60,000 nucleotides of DNA. Origin: Antedon mediterranea (taxonomy: Eukaryota; Echinodermata; Crinoidea; Comatulida; Antedonidae). Shown here in pieces: positions 37,781 through 50,800 of this stretch. Position 1 is the stretch's first letter, and each line of letters begins with the position of its first letter. The translations under genes were made by a program, and so were the position numbers. The stretch is from contig NC_092672.1 of assembly GCF_964355755.1 (NCBI RefSeq), positions 30,254,501-30,314,500 of the forward strand, read 5' to 3'. A model generated the notes under the pieces. That model worked only from the letters and a program-made list of their open reading frames with translations. It was not told where the DNA came from and did no database searches.

Positions 37781-38371
37781 GCAAAACGCTATTTTCAAAT
37801 AAGTTTTTTTTTTTCATTTTTTACACTGCTTGCTGAAATAATGTTGAGTATTAATTGTAATTGAAAAAGTATATTGTTATACATATCATTGAAGTTAAAT
37901 GAATTGTTTTTAATTTTCACAATTTAATAGTGTTTATTTTCATTGATGAAAGTACTTTAATTATAACAATAACTGTTTTTTTATACTATACTTATTGTTA
38001 AAGTTATTTTTAATGTTTTTATTAAGGTTATTATCAAATCATTTTACAAATATTGTTTTAATTATGTTAATTAAATAATTGATATTTTGAGTCTTGGAAC
38101 AAAAGTCACATGAACAATACAATTTTTAAAAAACGTTCAATGAATTGATTGGTTTATTTGACCAATCAGCAATCGATTACGTGTGACTATTGATAATGCT
38201 GTGTACGTTTGTAAGAGTAGTGTTATTTGCGTTAGACAGAATAATGAATAAAAGAATAGAAAGACAATCTTGTATTTTGTTATGTAGAACTTATTTCATG
38301 GTGTGTTCAGAGTTTGAGTATAAACATTTTTATGATACAATCAATAGGAAAAACAAGCACATTGTTGAAAG

Positions 38372-38399
38372 TGACGTCAAGATTACATAGTTTCCCGCC
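38372..38399 (+). promoter_or_regulatory. CRE (TGACGTCA) and E2F-like (TTTCCCGCC) sites
   Basis: A perfect palindromic CRE core lies at 38372-38379 and TTTCCCGCC at 38391-38399, 110-140 bp upstream of an ATG that opens a short spliced frame (38512). The spacing is that of a proximal promoter. The sequence matches are certain; their activity is not. Confidence 0.35.
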
Positions 38400-38511
38400 T
38401 ATTTTGAAGTGGGCATGCGTAATTGTCGACACGTGTTTTTGTTGTGTGATTGTGGTGTAGGCTGCATAACTCAAGTCTGTCTTGCTGTACTGAAACCAAT
38501 TGATTGAAATA

Positions 38512-38770
38512 ATGGAATTAAAGCACTTGATATTGCAGGTAAGCTTATCTTCAAACGTTGAAAATGTAAAAGCAATAGTAGCAAGCCTGTAAAAATCACC
38601 CAAGCAGCTCGCTAGCCCAGTCTGGACTGATTTTACAGTCTAGGCCTAAACATGCGATGATGATGTTCACAGGCGGTTAGCATGACTGATGAAGACAACG
38701 AAGAAGGTGTATTGCCCAGAACACAGACGAGGAGATTGATAAACACGGTGATTTATAATCAAGAGTTGAG
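38512..38770 (+). CDS. First two exons of an unidentified + strand gene (partial)
   Basis: Exon 1 (38512-38538) encodes MELKHLILQ and ends at donor CAG|GTAAGC. Exon 2 (38673-38770) starts after TTCACAG and encodes AVSMTDEDNEEGVLPRTQTR, then RLINTVIYNQELR, ending at donor AG|GTAAGA in phase 2. Frame and phases agree, and CRE/E2F-like sites lie upstream. I do not recognise the protein: acidic start, then an Arg-rich stretch. No further + strand exon is visible before 41163, where the opposite-strand gene begins, so it is either truncated, has a very long intron spanning the TSP1 gene, or is a pseudogene. An internal Met (ATG 38682) could be the true start. Confidence 0.4.
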
Positions 38771-38899
38771 GTAAGATGGTCATGTTATCTACTACTGTAT
38801 AATGTGTAAGCCTCAGTTATATCATAATTTAAATGATGTATAGCCTAGGCAGGCCTACAACTAGGCCTGCCCAGCAGAGGCCTAAACCTAGTTAGGCCT

Positions 38900-39062
38900 A
38901 AAGCTGATTTTCCACTAGGCGAATTTGTTAGCGCGAATCGAAAGCGTTAGCTTATACGCATGCGTATTCATGTTTCCATCTTCCAAATCCCTATCTACGC
39001 ATACGTATAACCTGACGCATTCGATTCGCTCGAACAAATTCGCCTAGTGGAAAATCGGCTTT
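38900..39062. repeat. MITE family 3, complete copy
   Basis: A 163-bp element has inverted ends: AAGCTGATTTTCCACTAGGC at the left and its near complement (CCTAGTGGAAAATCGGCTT) at the right, followed inside by the arms GCGAATTTGTT / AACAAATTCGC. Short TA/TTA flanks suit a TA- or TTA-targeting element. A diverged relative lies at 57251-57440. Confidence 0.7.
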
Positions 39063-39219
39063 AGGAGGTCTTTATAAAATTAAGGTTGGGTTTTCAGTGA
39101 TAAAACCTGCATGATTTGAGGCAATATTATATCTGTTAACATAATTTACTCTTGGGCCTGATTAACCTGTGGCCAACGTGTTGTGAGATGATATGGGCAC
39201 ATTTTGTTGTTCTTTTCAT

Positions 39220-39400
39220 TTCGTTGTTCTTTTCATTTCATTTTTTTTTTCATTTCTTTATTCGAATTCATAAAATAACACAACATAAAAAATACAAAGA
39301 ATGAATTCAGGATAACACAAAAAAGTAACCAAAGGTCAAACTTATTTCCATTGTGGCCCTTACGATATGTAGGCTAAACCCGTAAACAGGCCTACCACCA
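39220..39400 (-). mobile_element. Probable 3' end of a LINE, antisense
   Basis: Read on the - strand, the stretch ends in GAATTCGAATAAAGAAATG followed by an A-rich tail (T-run at 39240-39250 on +), as non-LTR retrotransposon 3' ends do. No coding part is attached. Confidence 0.35.
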
Positions 39401-39856
39401 CATTCTATAATTCAGTTGTATCAGAAGAACAATGAATGTGATTGGACTCGAGGGAAGGGACTATCATTTCCTATTTGCACGACTGTTGACCGTGCATCTA
39501 ATATAGAGTGTTCTATCGGCACGGTTGACCGTGTGTTGTTAAGTCCTGTGCCGATAATACAACATAAGGGAGGTCAGTCAACTTTGTCAATAGAAAACAA
39601 ATAGACTCATGGTTGACCTTTCTAATATATTAAAACATGAATTTTATGAATGTTAGACAGTGCCGACAGCTGCTGCCATAAACAAATATTGACCGTCGGA
39701 ACAATGCCGATAGAAAGCGTATGTACATGTAATGTATCGTGCCGATATCGGATCAGCAGTTTAGTAGCAAAATTACGACTTTGATCTCATTTCAAAGAAG
39801 CAATTAATGTTGTCTAAATCGATACATTTTATTTAGCCACTATCGAAAGATATACA

Positions 39857-40790
39857 ATGGAAAGACACAGATTATATAACAATTCTTCAGATTTATTACA
39901 AACATATCTGAACAAATTTACAAAAATATATATACAACAACTTCAGGCAGATCTGGAAAGACTCGGTACGTGGGTTTCCGACTGGAAAATGTCCCTAAAG
40001 TCCGAGAAATGCAAAGTCCTGTCTTGCTCTCTTAAGAAAAAACCTATTATTTTCGCTTACTCAGTTCAAGAAGAAGTCCTTGAAAGTGTAAACTCTTACC
40101 GGGACCTCGGCATTTTCATCGACCGTAAACTGACATTTATTTCACACGTTGATCATGTTGTCAGAAAGGCCAATAGGCTGCTTGGGCTGATGTGGCGCAA
40201 TTGCAAACATTTTTCTCCATACACCAAACGTGCGCTTTATCTTTCCCTCGTCCAACCATCTTTTAATTTCTGTTCAATTATTTACAATTCACTCTCTGCT
40301 TCTCAAGCCTCCAGAATTGATCGGACCCATAACAAGTTCTTGCGCTTTGTCGGCCCAGCAGCCAACCTGCCTCCTATTGTTTCCCCGACATCTAGGAGAG
40401 CAAGACAGGACTTGCACTTCCTGTATAAATGTCTTACTTCTAAGTTTGATTGTGATCTTGTTTCGTTGTTTTATTTTAATGTTCCTGTTCGTAATCTTCG
40501 TAGTAAACCCTTTCTTCATGTTAAATTTTCTCGTGTCAATGTTTGTAAAAATGGTATTTTCTGTAGACTCTCGTCATTGTACAATTCTTGTATTTAAAAA
40601 AATAATTCTTTAGATATTTTTAACTGTAATATTTCTCAATTTAAATGTATTATTAATGAAATTATTTAAATTTTCTTTTTCATTTGTATATATTTATATT
40701 GGCTCATATTTTATAGTTTAGCTTTTATTTTCAACCTGTTATTGGTGTTTTACACTGTTGGTTTGATATAAAGAATAAATGAAAAAAATA
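39857..40790 (+). mobile_element. 5'-truncated non-LTR retrotransposon, reverse transcriptase 3' portion
   Basis: A 246-codon frame (39857-40597) matches the C-terminal part of the reverse transcriptase ORF of jockey/CR1/I-like LINEs: QLQADLERLGTWVSDWKMSL, SEKCKVLSCS, SVNSYRDLGIFIDRKLTF, SHVDHVVRKANRLLGLMWRN, YLSLVQPSFNFCS and RTHNKFLRF. The catalytic fingers/palm part and the endonuclease are missing, so the copy is 5'-truncated, apparently near 39930; the first residues of the frame look unrelated. The 3' side is A-rich (AATAAATGAAAAAAATAAA, about 40771-40792). The frame is intact, so the insertion is fairly young. Confidence 0.8.
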
Positions 40791-40792
40791 AA

Positions 40793-41162
40793 TGAACTGA
40801 ACGTTTTAACGTGTAATACATGATGCTTTGTGACATACCATATACTTCCATGTACAGTAAACACCAATTTAAACCAATATAAAAATATCACTCAATGCGA
40901 ATAAAATGTGAAATGCTCAAATGTTGAAACACCTATTATTTACAAAATAGAAATAATGCTGTACACAATTACAAAATAACCACCTACATGTTAGTTTTGT
41001 GTTAGTAGGCCCAATGTATTTTTGAAAAACAGTTTGATTACGCCTATTGATAAAAGTTTAAAAGCTAGTACGAATAGTTTTAATTGTAGTTTTTTACCAT
41101 CGAATTTTTACTAGGCCTTAATGAACAGATTTGATTAATTTACACTACGACGAAACTGGGGT
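40793..41162. other. Intergenic DNA and 3' UTR of the TSP1/CUB gene
   Basis: No coding sequence is seen. A candidate polyadenylation signal for the - strand gene, ATTAAA (reading 41084 to 41079), lies about 80 nt after the stop codon. The gene end is therefore probably near 41050. Confidence 0.4.
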
Positions 41163-41849
41163 TTATGGAGTTGCTTGAACAGCGACGTAAGTTATTATAT
41201 AACCACCACCTGTTATTGTTGCATCTGTATTTAAATGTAGTTCGACCTTTGAACTAGTAGCAGTTATAACGTAGGGTAGATTATCAAGTCTTCCACACAA
41301 TGTTTCAACGTTGTCGCCATCTTTGATCTGAAATAGCAATGATATACATATTAATTACCGATTGAGTTCATACAACATCCATAAATTAATTAAACTAATG
41401 TACCATCCAATTAGTAAATTATTGATGACCTGTCTAACATGATTGTGACATAGATATGGCCTAGTATTACCGAATTTGGCATTTGGCTGTCGCAATAAAA
41501 TTGGTGGAAAACACTCAGATTGGACGGTGCGAATATCTATCGTTTGATTTAGAAGGTGGTCAACAACAGGTTTTGGTTTAGTGCTGTTATAATATATTTG
41601 ATCACGTGATTGGTTTTAGTTAAGCTTTGACGATATTGATCACATTAATACTAACCTCCAGTTTGTCAAACTTGCAATCTACCTCCTCTTCGAGGTCAAA
41701 ATTAGTAATAGTAAGTTGAACCAATGAACCAATATTGACGCCATTATCAAGGTCAATTTTGATGGTGCAATGCAGGTCATTAGGGTAGCCAAGTGGATAT
41801 TCTGGTGAGTAGATTATACCGGATTCTTCGGTATAAGTTGTTCCACAAT
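41163..41849 (-). CDS. C-terminal CUB domain and stop (exons 40-41)
   Basis: Exon 40 (41656-41849) starts after TATTACAG in phase 1 and encodes CGTTYTEESGIIYSPEYPLG, YPNDLHC, and TNFDLEEEVDCKFDKLE. Exon 41 (41163-41327) continues IKDGDNVETLCGRL and ends GGGYIITYVAVQATP, stop. Together they give about 115 residues with the four-cysteine CUB pattern and the usual FDLE...C..D.LEI.DG and GGGY..Y marks. CUB domains bind proteins or glycans, often through calcium. It is the only CUB seen and it ends the protein. Confidence 0.88.
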
Positions 41850-44800
41850 CTGTAATAGAAATTTACAAACGACTTTAGAGGGTATTTATTATAATATAAA
41901 TCTATGTTGAATTTTGAAATTCCCAGTTATTTTTATTCCATTTATTCATCGTAAATCGTTGTCGAATGCTAGGCCGAAAAGCTAGACATTTCTAAATGAG
42001 ATAGTAATGCATTCTTGATGGACATGGATAATAGCGTTAGTAATATATAGAATGTATTGGAGGTGAAACCTTCTTAAATACGGTACTGCTTATATTCCAA
42101 TATTTGAAAACATTGACCGTATTGTCCAAGCTTAAAGCAAACATAAAATGGGATACTATTTCGTATATGTAAGTAAAATTGAGTACGGCACTACGATATG
42201 TCGGTAGAACTAAAGTACATGCCATATGGTTCTGGACAGGCTTCATATCTGCATTCTTGTTCAGTGATTGGTTTGGTTCCGATACAAACGCTGTCCTCCA
42301 CTATAGACAACGGATCGTTCTTTGTCATTCTGCATTCGACAGTTCTTGTTTGTACACCACCTCCACATGTTACAGAACACTGGTGTTTGAAATAAAAAAA
42401 AGATATCTTAATTCAATTGTTTTATGCCAAAGGAGTATTTTGACACGGTACTGTGGGAATTAAATTAATGTTTTGACTTTTTTTGTAGTTTTAGACATTG
42501 AGTATACTTATTATATGGTGATACAGATAGGCAATTATATTCATTTGGTGAGTTATATATAGACATTTAGTATATTTAAAAAATACATATATATTTATAC
42601 TGTACGGCTTTCATATGATCACATATGTTTACAGTGGCTACAATATTTAGTCTGTATGTATATAGCAAATAGCCTATAGGTTCTTGGGTATATTGTATGT
42701 CTATAATATAGTACAGGTATATAGTATTTCTATAATATATTGTATAGTATATCTATAATATTATTGTTACTTACCAAACCCCATTCTGTGGCGTAATACG
42801 TTCCAGGACAAGGGAGATCATTGCACACTCTTAAATCTGTTGGCCGTTCGATACCTGCACAAAACGTTTCGTCAACATAACTGATATTGTCATTGGCATC
42901 GGTATACTGGGTACAAAAAACACTTCGAAACTGTGTTCCTCCCTCGCAACTGACACTACATTCGCTCCATACGGTATTATCATATCTATATTGATATCTG
43001 TTAGTGAAGAAAATACAAATGTTTTAAACATATAATTATAGGCCTACAGTTTCATCTTTGATGAACAGTTATTGTAGGTCTATTTGCAACGAGTTTGTAA
43101 GCAGAATATTACATGGCCCTTTCAAAAATAATGGTTTGCTAAAATATTCGATGGCTGATGAATGACAAGGGAGCTGACCATCACAAGCGACAGTCGCTAG
43201 TCATTGGCCAACTCGCATGCGTTGCGCTTACGTCCTAGCGGGAACCAAGCTTTAGTTTATTTTCATTTAGGCCTATCATTTATTACACAAATTTGCTGTA
43301 ACTTACACTATACATGCATCGAGGTTACATATCTGCAAAGTGTCTGGTTTAGTATCAGGATTACAATATACATCATCGATAATACGACTAGAATCAGAGC
43401 TGTCTGTACAAGATACAACGCGGGTTTGAGTTCCATTTCCACACGTTACCGAACACTGTAATAAAATAAAAGACAGTTTCATATCTAAACATCATATTTA
43501 CCAGTACAGTACTGCATCAATTGCTATACTTTCGTTCGCCCGGATGTGTGTTATAGCTTTAAAATGGAATTATGACTGAGAACTTTAAAAATGGAAGCTT
43601 ACCACCCAATCTTCAGCAACCCAGTTACCCTGACAAACAACTGGATCTGGTGTACAATTCTCTTCATCAGCTGGCTTATCGACGCCCGCATAATTACATA
43701 CACTGTCTACCTCATTGACTGCTAGACTGCCATCTTCAGGAATCCCGACGCAGAAGACATTTCTTGAACGTAACATGGTGCTGCAGTCACACTCGCTCCA
43801 ACCAGTGAGGAAAAAGTCGTACCTACAAATGAAAATACATAACAGTAAGCACGACTGAAATACTTGGGAAAACATAGAATCGGCTTCATGACACTTTTTA
43901 GGTTTATAGTACAATTGTTGACGTAGGCCTACATGTCCAATTGAGTACAGTGACTCAAGGACTCAATTAAATCAAAACAACTTACGTCAAACAAGTCTTA
44001 AGCTCACACGTTTCGGTAGTATCTGGTAAAGTTCCAGGGCAAAGGTCAATATTAACTACTACTTCTGTAGATTGATCGACGCATTCAACTTTACGAACTC
44101 TTAAACCAGATCCACATGTCACTGAGCACTATATAAAAGTAAAGAATAAAGATGATTAGGAAGTTTATTCACAATATTATCAAACACTGTTAATTGACAG
44201 ATTGAAGTTAATATAACAACATAAAATTAATGTTATTTTACCTCTCCGAATTCACCCACTGAGAAAGCATAAAAAGGACAACTGCTAACTAGACCAGTAA
44301 TATAACAGTTCTCTTCTGTGATTTGTTTTACTTCTCCTTGTGCAATACATTCAGTCTCATCTACTTCAATTTGTGTGCCCATAACACAAATGGCATCTCT
44401 GGTTCTGACAGAGTTTGGTCCACATGTCTCGGAACACTGTAAATGGTAATTGATCGGTTTTGGTAAATATGTGATTGTGTACAGATGCCTACTTTAAAGA
44501 GACATCAAATCCAATTGAAGGAATTACTGCCAGTTTGTGGAAGACATACACATAGGCAGGAGGATACTCGAGTGTATTTTTCAACTGATATTTGGTTGGT
44601 AAAATTCTATTATCAGAGAGTAAAAACAGAGAGTATCTGCAACTTTGCGTCCATATGAGGTTAGACATTGATTGGATTTCTTTTTGAACGTGACTAGTCT
44701 GTACTAGAAAGACATTGGTAATGCTGTTTGGCAAAATGGGATAACAAATTAGTCAGTATCGGTTATTATTATAAATCGCATTGGAATCAACTTACCGATG

Positions 44801-47800
44801 ACCAACCAGTGTAAAAGTAGAAGTATCCAGGACACGTTATTGGTACATCTGAACATGTTTCAATGCTGGCGGGCATGGGGCCACAGTTGCTGAAGTCGGC
44901 AGGGTTCCCAGTCTGTGTCTCAACACATTCTACAGAACGCGTTCTTTGCACATTAGGTCCGCAACTGGCAGAGCACTATATTAAGAATAGAGCAGATGTT
45001 ATTGTTTTGTAAAAACGTTGGAGAAATAGTAGTAGTAGTAGTTAGTAGTGGTGGTGGTAGTAGTAACATCACGAAGATGCATATGTTTCGCACAATGGTC
45101 CAACCTTGATTAACACTTCAACATATAAAATGATCTCTCTTGGATTAGGTGAAGAATGTCTTTATGTCAAATGTGTTGATGCTTAGATGTATTTAAAATA
45201 TATGTATAAGTAAGATTGAAAAACATAAACACTTACAGCAGACCATGCTCCTGTAATGTATTCATGCAGGATTGGACAGTCTGGATATCCACATGATTCT
45301 ACGGTTTGTGGCTGAGTTCCTGTACACAGTGTAATATCCACGAATGTTCCTGTGCCAACGATTTGACAGAATAACTCTCTTTGACGGAAAGCATCAGTTC
45401 CACACGTTTCTGAACACTATGATAAATATATTAAACCATGATTAATACAATTGCGTATACGACAGGATATAATCTAGTGCAGTGCAAGACTATATAAACC
45501 TCTGTGATTTTAATAACAATGATAAACACTTACAGATCCGTATTCTCCAGTTACGTATTCGTATTTTAATAGACAGTCCTCGAGAACACATGTCTCTAGT
45601 GTGCTTGGTTGTTCTAAACCGTCGCAATATGACGCGTCAACGGGGAAGCTAGTTGTAGACACCAGATAACATGTTAGTGTTCCTGTTCTTGTTCCCGCGC
45701 CACATGTTACTGAACACTATGAATGTAAAGGGTATTTGTATTAGTTTTATTACTGTAACACAAACTTTCTAAAATTATAACAACTTTAGCAATTTACCAT
45801 TTCCTTATAATACACGATTTTAGTCCAGATAAAATATTGTAACAATGTTTGTGCAAAACGTACCTCTGACCAATCGGTGACCTGAAATTCAAATTGAAGT
45901 TCATTAGGACAGACTGAAATCGAACAGGTCTGAGTTGTAGAAATGGGTGTCAATGCTGAGCAAAATACGTCATCAACTACTATTCCAGATAATGCATCTT
46001 GACACGTGACTATACGTGTTTGGGTTCCGACATCGCAGGTTGTAGAGCACTGGAGAGAGAACAAAACATGATTATTATGGAAAATAGATTATTCTAAAAA
46101 TCATGATGTAATAATTTCAAATCATTAGTGTAAATAGCAAACGAAAGTAAACTTACCGTAGACCATTCACTAGCAACGTATTCATTCAGGGTTGGACAGT
46201 CTGGATATCCACACAATTCTACGCTCTCTGGCCGAGTTCCTGTACACAGTGTAAGGTCGACAAATGTTCCTGTTCCAATAATTTGACAAAATAACGCTCT
46301 TTCGCGGTAAGCATCAGTTCCACAGGTTGCTGAACACTACAAGTAATACAATAATTCATTAATGTGTATACAATATTAGATTACCATTTTGTTTGCACTG
46401 TTATTGCCATAGACTCCCTATGCCTTTGTAGAATGTAATTCAGTTTTTGTAAAGTTACATGATAAATGCTGCAAAACTTACAGATCCGTATTGTCCAGTT
46501 ACGTATTCGTATTCTGTTGGACATTCGCCAAGAACACAGGCCTCTACTGTAGTTGGTTGTTGTAATCCTGTACAATACGACGCATCGACAGGGAAGGAAC
46601 TGGTAGACACGAGGTAGTAACATTGTAATGTACCTGTTCTGATTCCTGAACCACAAGTCACTGAGCACTATTGGAGTGAACATGATAAGAGTTAGCATTT
46701 TGTAGGAAATTCTACTGAAGAAAGTTTCTACTGAAGCTACTACTGCATACTTCTAATAAATGGCATACATGTTTTTTGAAACAGTAATTTCTGACACAAT
46801 GATGAACATTTTACCTCAGACCAATCAATTACTTGGTATTCAAAAACAAGGCAGCTGGAAAATGTACATGTCTGAGTTTCCAAGGGAGGTGTCAAACCTG
46901 AGCAAAACCCACCATCAACGACTGCCCTGGATAGTGCTTCTTGACATGTGACAGTTCGTGTTTGGATGCCATTTCCACACGTTACAGAACACTAAAAATG
47001 ATAATAATATACATGATTAATCTATTTTGAATGACGTCAAGTTTATCTGTAGTAATTGGAAACATATTACTACAGGTATCTAAAATGTCAACAGAAATCA
47101 CTCGGTTAAAGGCACCATTTAAAGATGACGATTGCGGCAGAAACAGCGGAAGACAAAGCAACAGAATATAAGTAACATCGAAATGAACTTACTGCAGACC
47201 ATTCACCAGCAACATATTCATACACTGGACAGTCTGGATATCCACACAATTCCACCGTCTGTGGTGGAGTTCCTGTACAAAGTGTAAGGTCGACAACGGT
47301 TTGATTTCCAATGATTTGACAGGATAACTCTCTTCCACGGAAAGCATCACTTCCACACGTTGCTGAACACTACAGTATAAGAAATATAATATAACCTAAT
47401 TATGTGTTCTTTGAAGAAAATTTTCTTCAAAAAAGTATTTAATACTGTGGTATTTAATACTGTAGTAGTAGTAGTTAACAATACTGCAAACACTTACGGA
47501 TCCGTATTGTCCAGTTACGTATTCATATTCTTCTACTGGACACTCTCCAAGAACGCAGGCCTCTACTGTACTTGGTTGTTGCAGTCCTGCACAATATGAT
47601 CCATCAACTGGGAAATCAATGGTACCTGACAGGTAGTAACACTGTAATGTACCAGTTCTGATTCCTGAGCCACAAGTTACTGAGCACTACAAATGGAAGT
47701 GAAAATTAGTTTACAATCTAGTAAAGTGTTTGTAACTATTGCAATTAAAAGTACAGCACAAATAACTGTCATCAAGTTTGTGAAACAATAGCAGATACAT

Positions 47801-50800
47801 TACCTCTGACCAATCAATTACTCGATATTCAAACACTGGGCAGCTGGAAAGTGAACATGTCTGGGTTGTGGAGAGAGTTGTTAATCCTGAACATAATTGG
47901 TTATCAACAGTTAGACCAGTTAATACTTCTTGACATGTCACTGGTCGTGTTTGGACGCCATTTCCACAGGTCACAGAACACTACAAAGAAAAACAGATAG
48001 TAATATAAACTAGATCTACTAAAATGAGGGTGTGTGCTTATGTAGCCTGTCCATATCAGACATGTCAAATGACTTTTAGAGAAAAAGATTTTAATGTCAA
48101 CGTTGTCTTTGATTAGAATAAAAAAGGAAAAGGAATTACCGTAGACCATTCTCCCTCGACATATGTATACAGGATAGGACAGTCTGGATATCCACATGAT
48201 TCTACGGTTTGTGGCTGAGCTCCTGAACACAGTGTAAGGTCGACAAACGTTTCTGTTCCAACGATTTGACAGAACAACTCTCTTTGACGGAAAGCATCAC
48301 TTCCACATGTTACTGAACACTGTAAGAAATATAATACTAACCTCGATTATGTGTTCTTTAAACAAAATATTGATGCAACGCTATTGTTCATAAACGCAAC
48401 GTTTTATTTGAAGTTTAAAAACAATTACTGTAAGCACTTACAGGTCCGTATTGTCCAGTTACGTATTCGTATTCTATTGAACATTCGCCAAGAACACAGG
48501 CCTCTACTGTACTTGGTTGTTGCAATTCAGTACAATATGACGCATCTATGGGGAAGCTAAGAGTATCCGACAGGTAGTAACATTGTAATGTGCCTGTTCT
48601 GATTCCTGAGCCACAAGTTACTGAACACTATGAAAGTGAAAATATTTATGAGTTAGTCAACTGTGTGCTGAAGCTTCTTTTGAATTAACGTTTAAGTATA
48701 AACTGTGTTTATTATTAAAACATTCTTGCTTTTGCAATGAAAATACAAACTCATGTCACGTGTTTCAACACAAATAGTTTTCAGTACTTTCTAAAAATGA
48801 TCTAAAAACTTTACCTCTGTCCAATCAATTACTTGATATTCAAACACAGGGCAGCTGGAGAGTGAACATGTCTGAGTTGTGGAGGGAGTTGTCAATCCTG
48901 AACACAATTGGTTGTCAACGGCTATTCCTGTTAATACTTCTTGACACGTGAATGAGCGTGTTTGGATTCCATCACCACAGGTTACAGAACACTAGAAAAA
49001 GAGCAAGAATTGCAAATAAATTGTACATATAATGATACTGTCGAACTATGCTGGAGTTTCGTTTGAATTAAAGTTGATTAACTACAGAATATGTAGTTAG
49101 CATAGCATCGCTGTTTTGATTAGATGATGTTATGTGTGCAAATGATATTCATTTCATTTACCGATCCATATTCTCCGGTAACGTATTCGTATTCAACAGC
49201 TGGACAAGTCTCAAGATTACAAGTTTCAACAGTGTTTGGTTGCTGCAATCCTTCGCAATACGATTCGTCAACAGAGAAACTATTGGTAGCCACTATGTAA
49301 CACTCTACTGTTGCTACTCTTCTTCCTGCACCGCAGCTTACTGAACACTATGGTGATATAAAAACAGAATAATTAATTTATGCTAAAAGTTTGTTGGAAA
49401 GAAAAAGAAAAGAATTTTCTAATACGATTAGTTTTGCCATAAAGTGTCAGTGAAATATGTTAGCGCTTACCTCTGACCAATCAGTGACTCGATATTCGAA
49501 AACAAGACACTCTGAAAGTGAACACGTCTGAGTTGTTGGGAGAGATGTCAATTCTGAACACAACCCATCATCAACTTCTACTCCAGATACTACTTCCCGA
49601 CACGTGACTATGCGTGTTTGTGTACCACCACCACAACTTACAGAACACTAAAAAGAAACAATAGATGTTGTTATAAATTTATTGGAACGATAATCCGTCT
49701 TTGTGCACGAATGTAGCAAAACAAATGTATTTTAAGAAAGGCATTTTAAGTTAAGGCAGGTTCCTTTTTATAGTTCAAACTTTATTCAGAATTGAATAAA
49801 TTCAAGACAGAGAAACCACATACATAAGACAGATAAGAAAATGAAGTTACCGTAGACCATTCACCCGCAATGTATTCGTACACGATCGGAACTGGACAGT
49901 CTGGATATCCACATGATTCTACCCTTTGTGGCTGAGTTCCTGTACACAGTGTAAGGTCGACAATTGTTCCTGTTCCAGCGATTTGACAGAATAACTCTCT
50001 TTCACGGTAAGCATCAGTTCCACACGTTGCTGAACACTATAAGAAATAGTATAATCGACTTAGTATAATATATTCTTTGATGAAAACATGGCAGTGTCAT
50101 TGTTTATAAACTCATATTGCAATGGGAATATATCCTTTCTATGTTACGTTGATAAGAAGTAAATACTTACAGATCCATATTGGCCAGTTACGTATTCGTA
50201 TTCTACTGGACATTCCCCAAGGTCACAAGTCTCTACTGTATCTGGTTGTGGCAGTCCAATACAATATGATTCAACAACAGGGAACATATTAGAATCTGAC
50301 ACATAATAACACTGCAAGCTACCAGTTCTGTTTCCTGAACCACAAGTCACTGAGCACTATGGAAGTAAACATTACAATGATTTGGTCAATACTGTGTACT
50401 TAATCGCTCGGTGTAATATCTTACGAAGACATACACCACTTTATTTAAGCTTGGTTCCCACTAGAACGTAACGCAAGGACGTAAACGCAACGTAAGCGTT
50501 TTAACCAATGACAAGCGAAGTTATAGACAGTTAGCAATCACAAGCGAATAAGCCATTGCTTGTGATTGGTCAATTCATTTGCGTTGCGTTACGTCCTTGT
50601 GTTGCGTCGCTAGTGGGAACCACGCTTTATGTACAATCGTGTTCGGTAGGTAAATATCTTTAAAATATAGAAACCTTACCTCTGACCAATCAATTGTTTG
50701 ATATTCAAAAACAAGGCAGCTAGAGAGTGAACATGTCTGAACTGTCGAAGGAGTTGTCAATCCTGAACACAATTGGTCATCAACAGTTACACCAGATAAT

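Noticed and set aside
40230-40613. 127-codon plus-strand frame and a minus-strand frame over the LINE
   Set aside because: Shadows of the reverse transcriptase frame at 39857-40597, which alone shows family motifs.
46381-46698. 105-codon minus-strand frame at the unit 6 B exon
   Set aside because: Out-of-frame reading; the in-frame exon 46482-46667 carries the cysteine pattern and clean splice sites.
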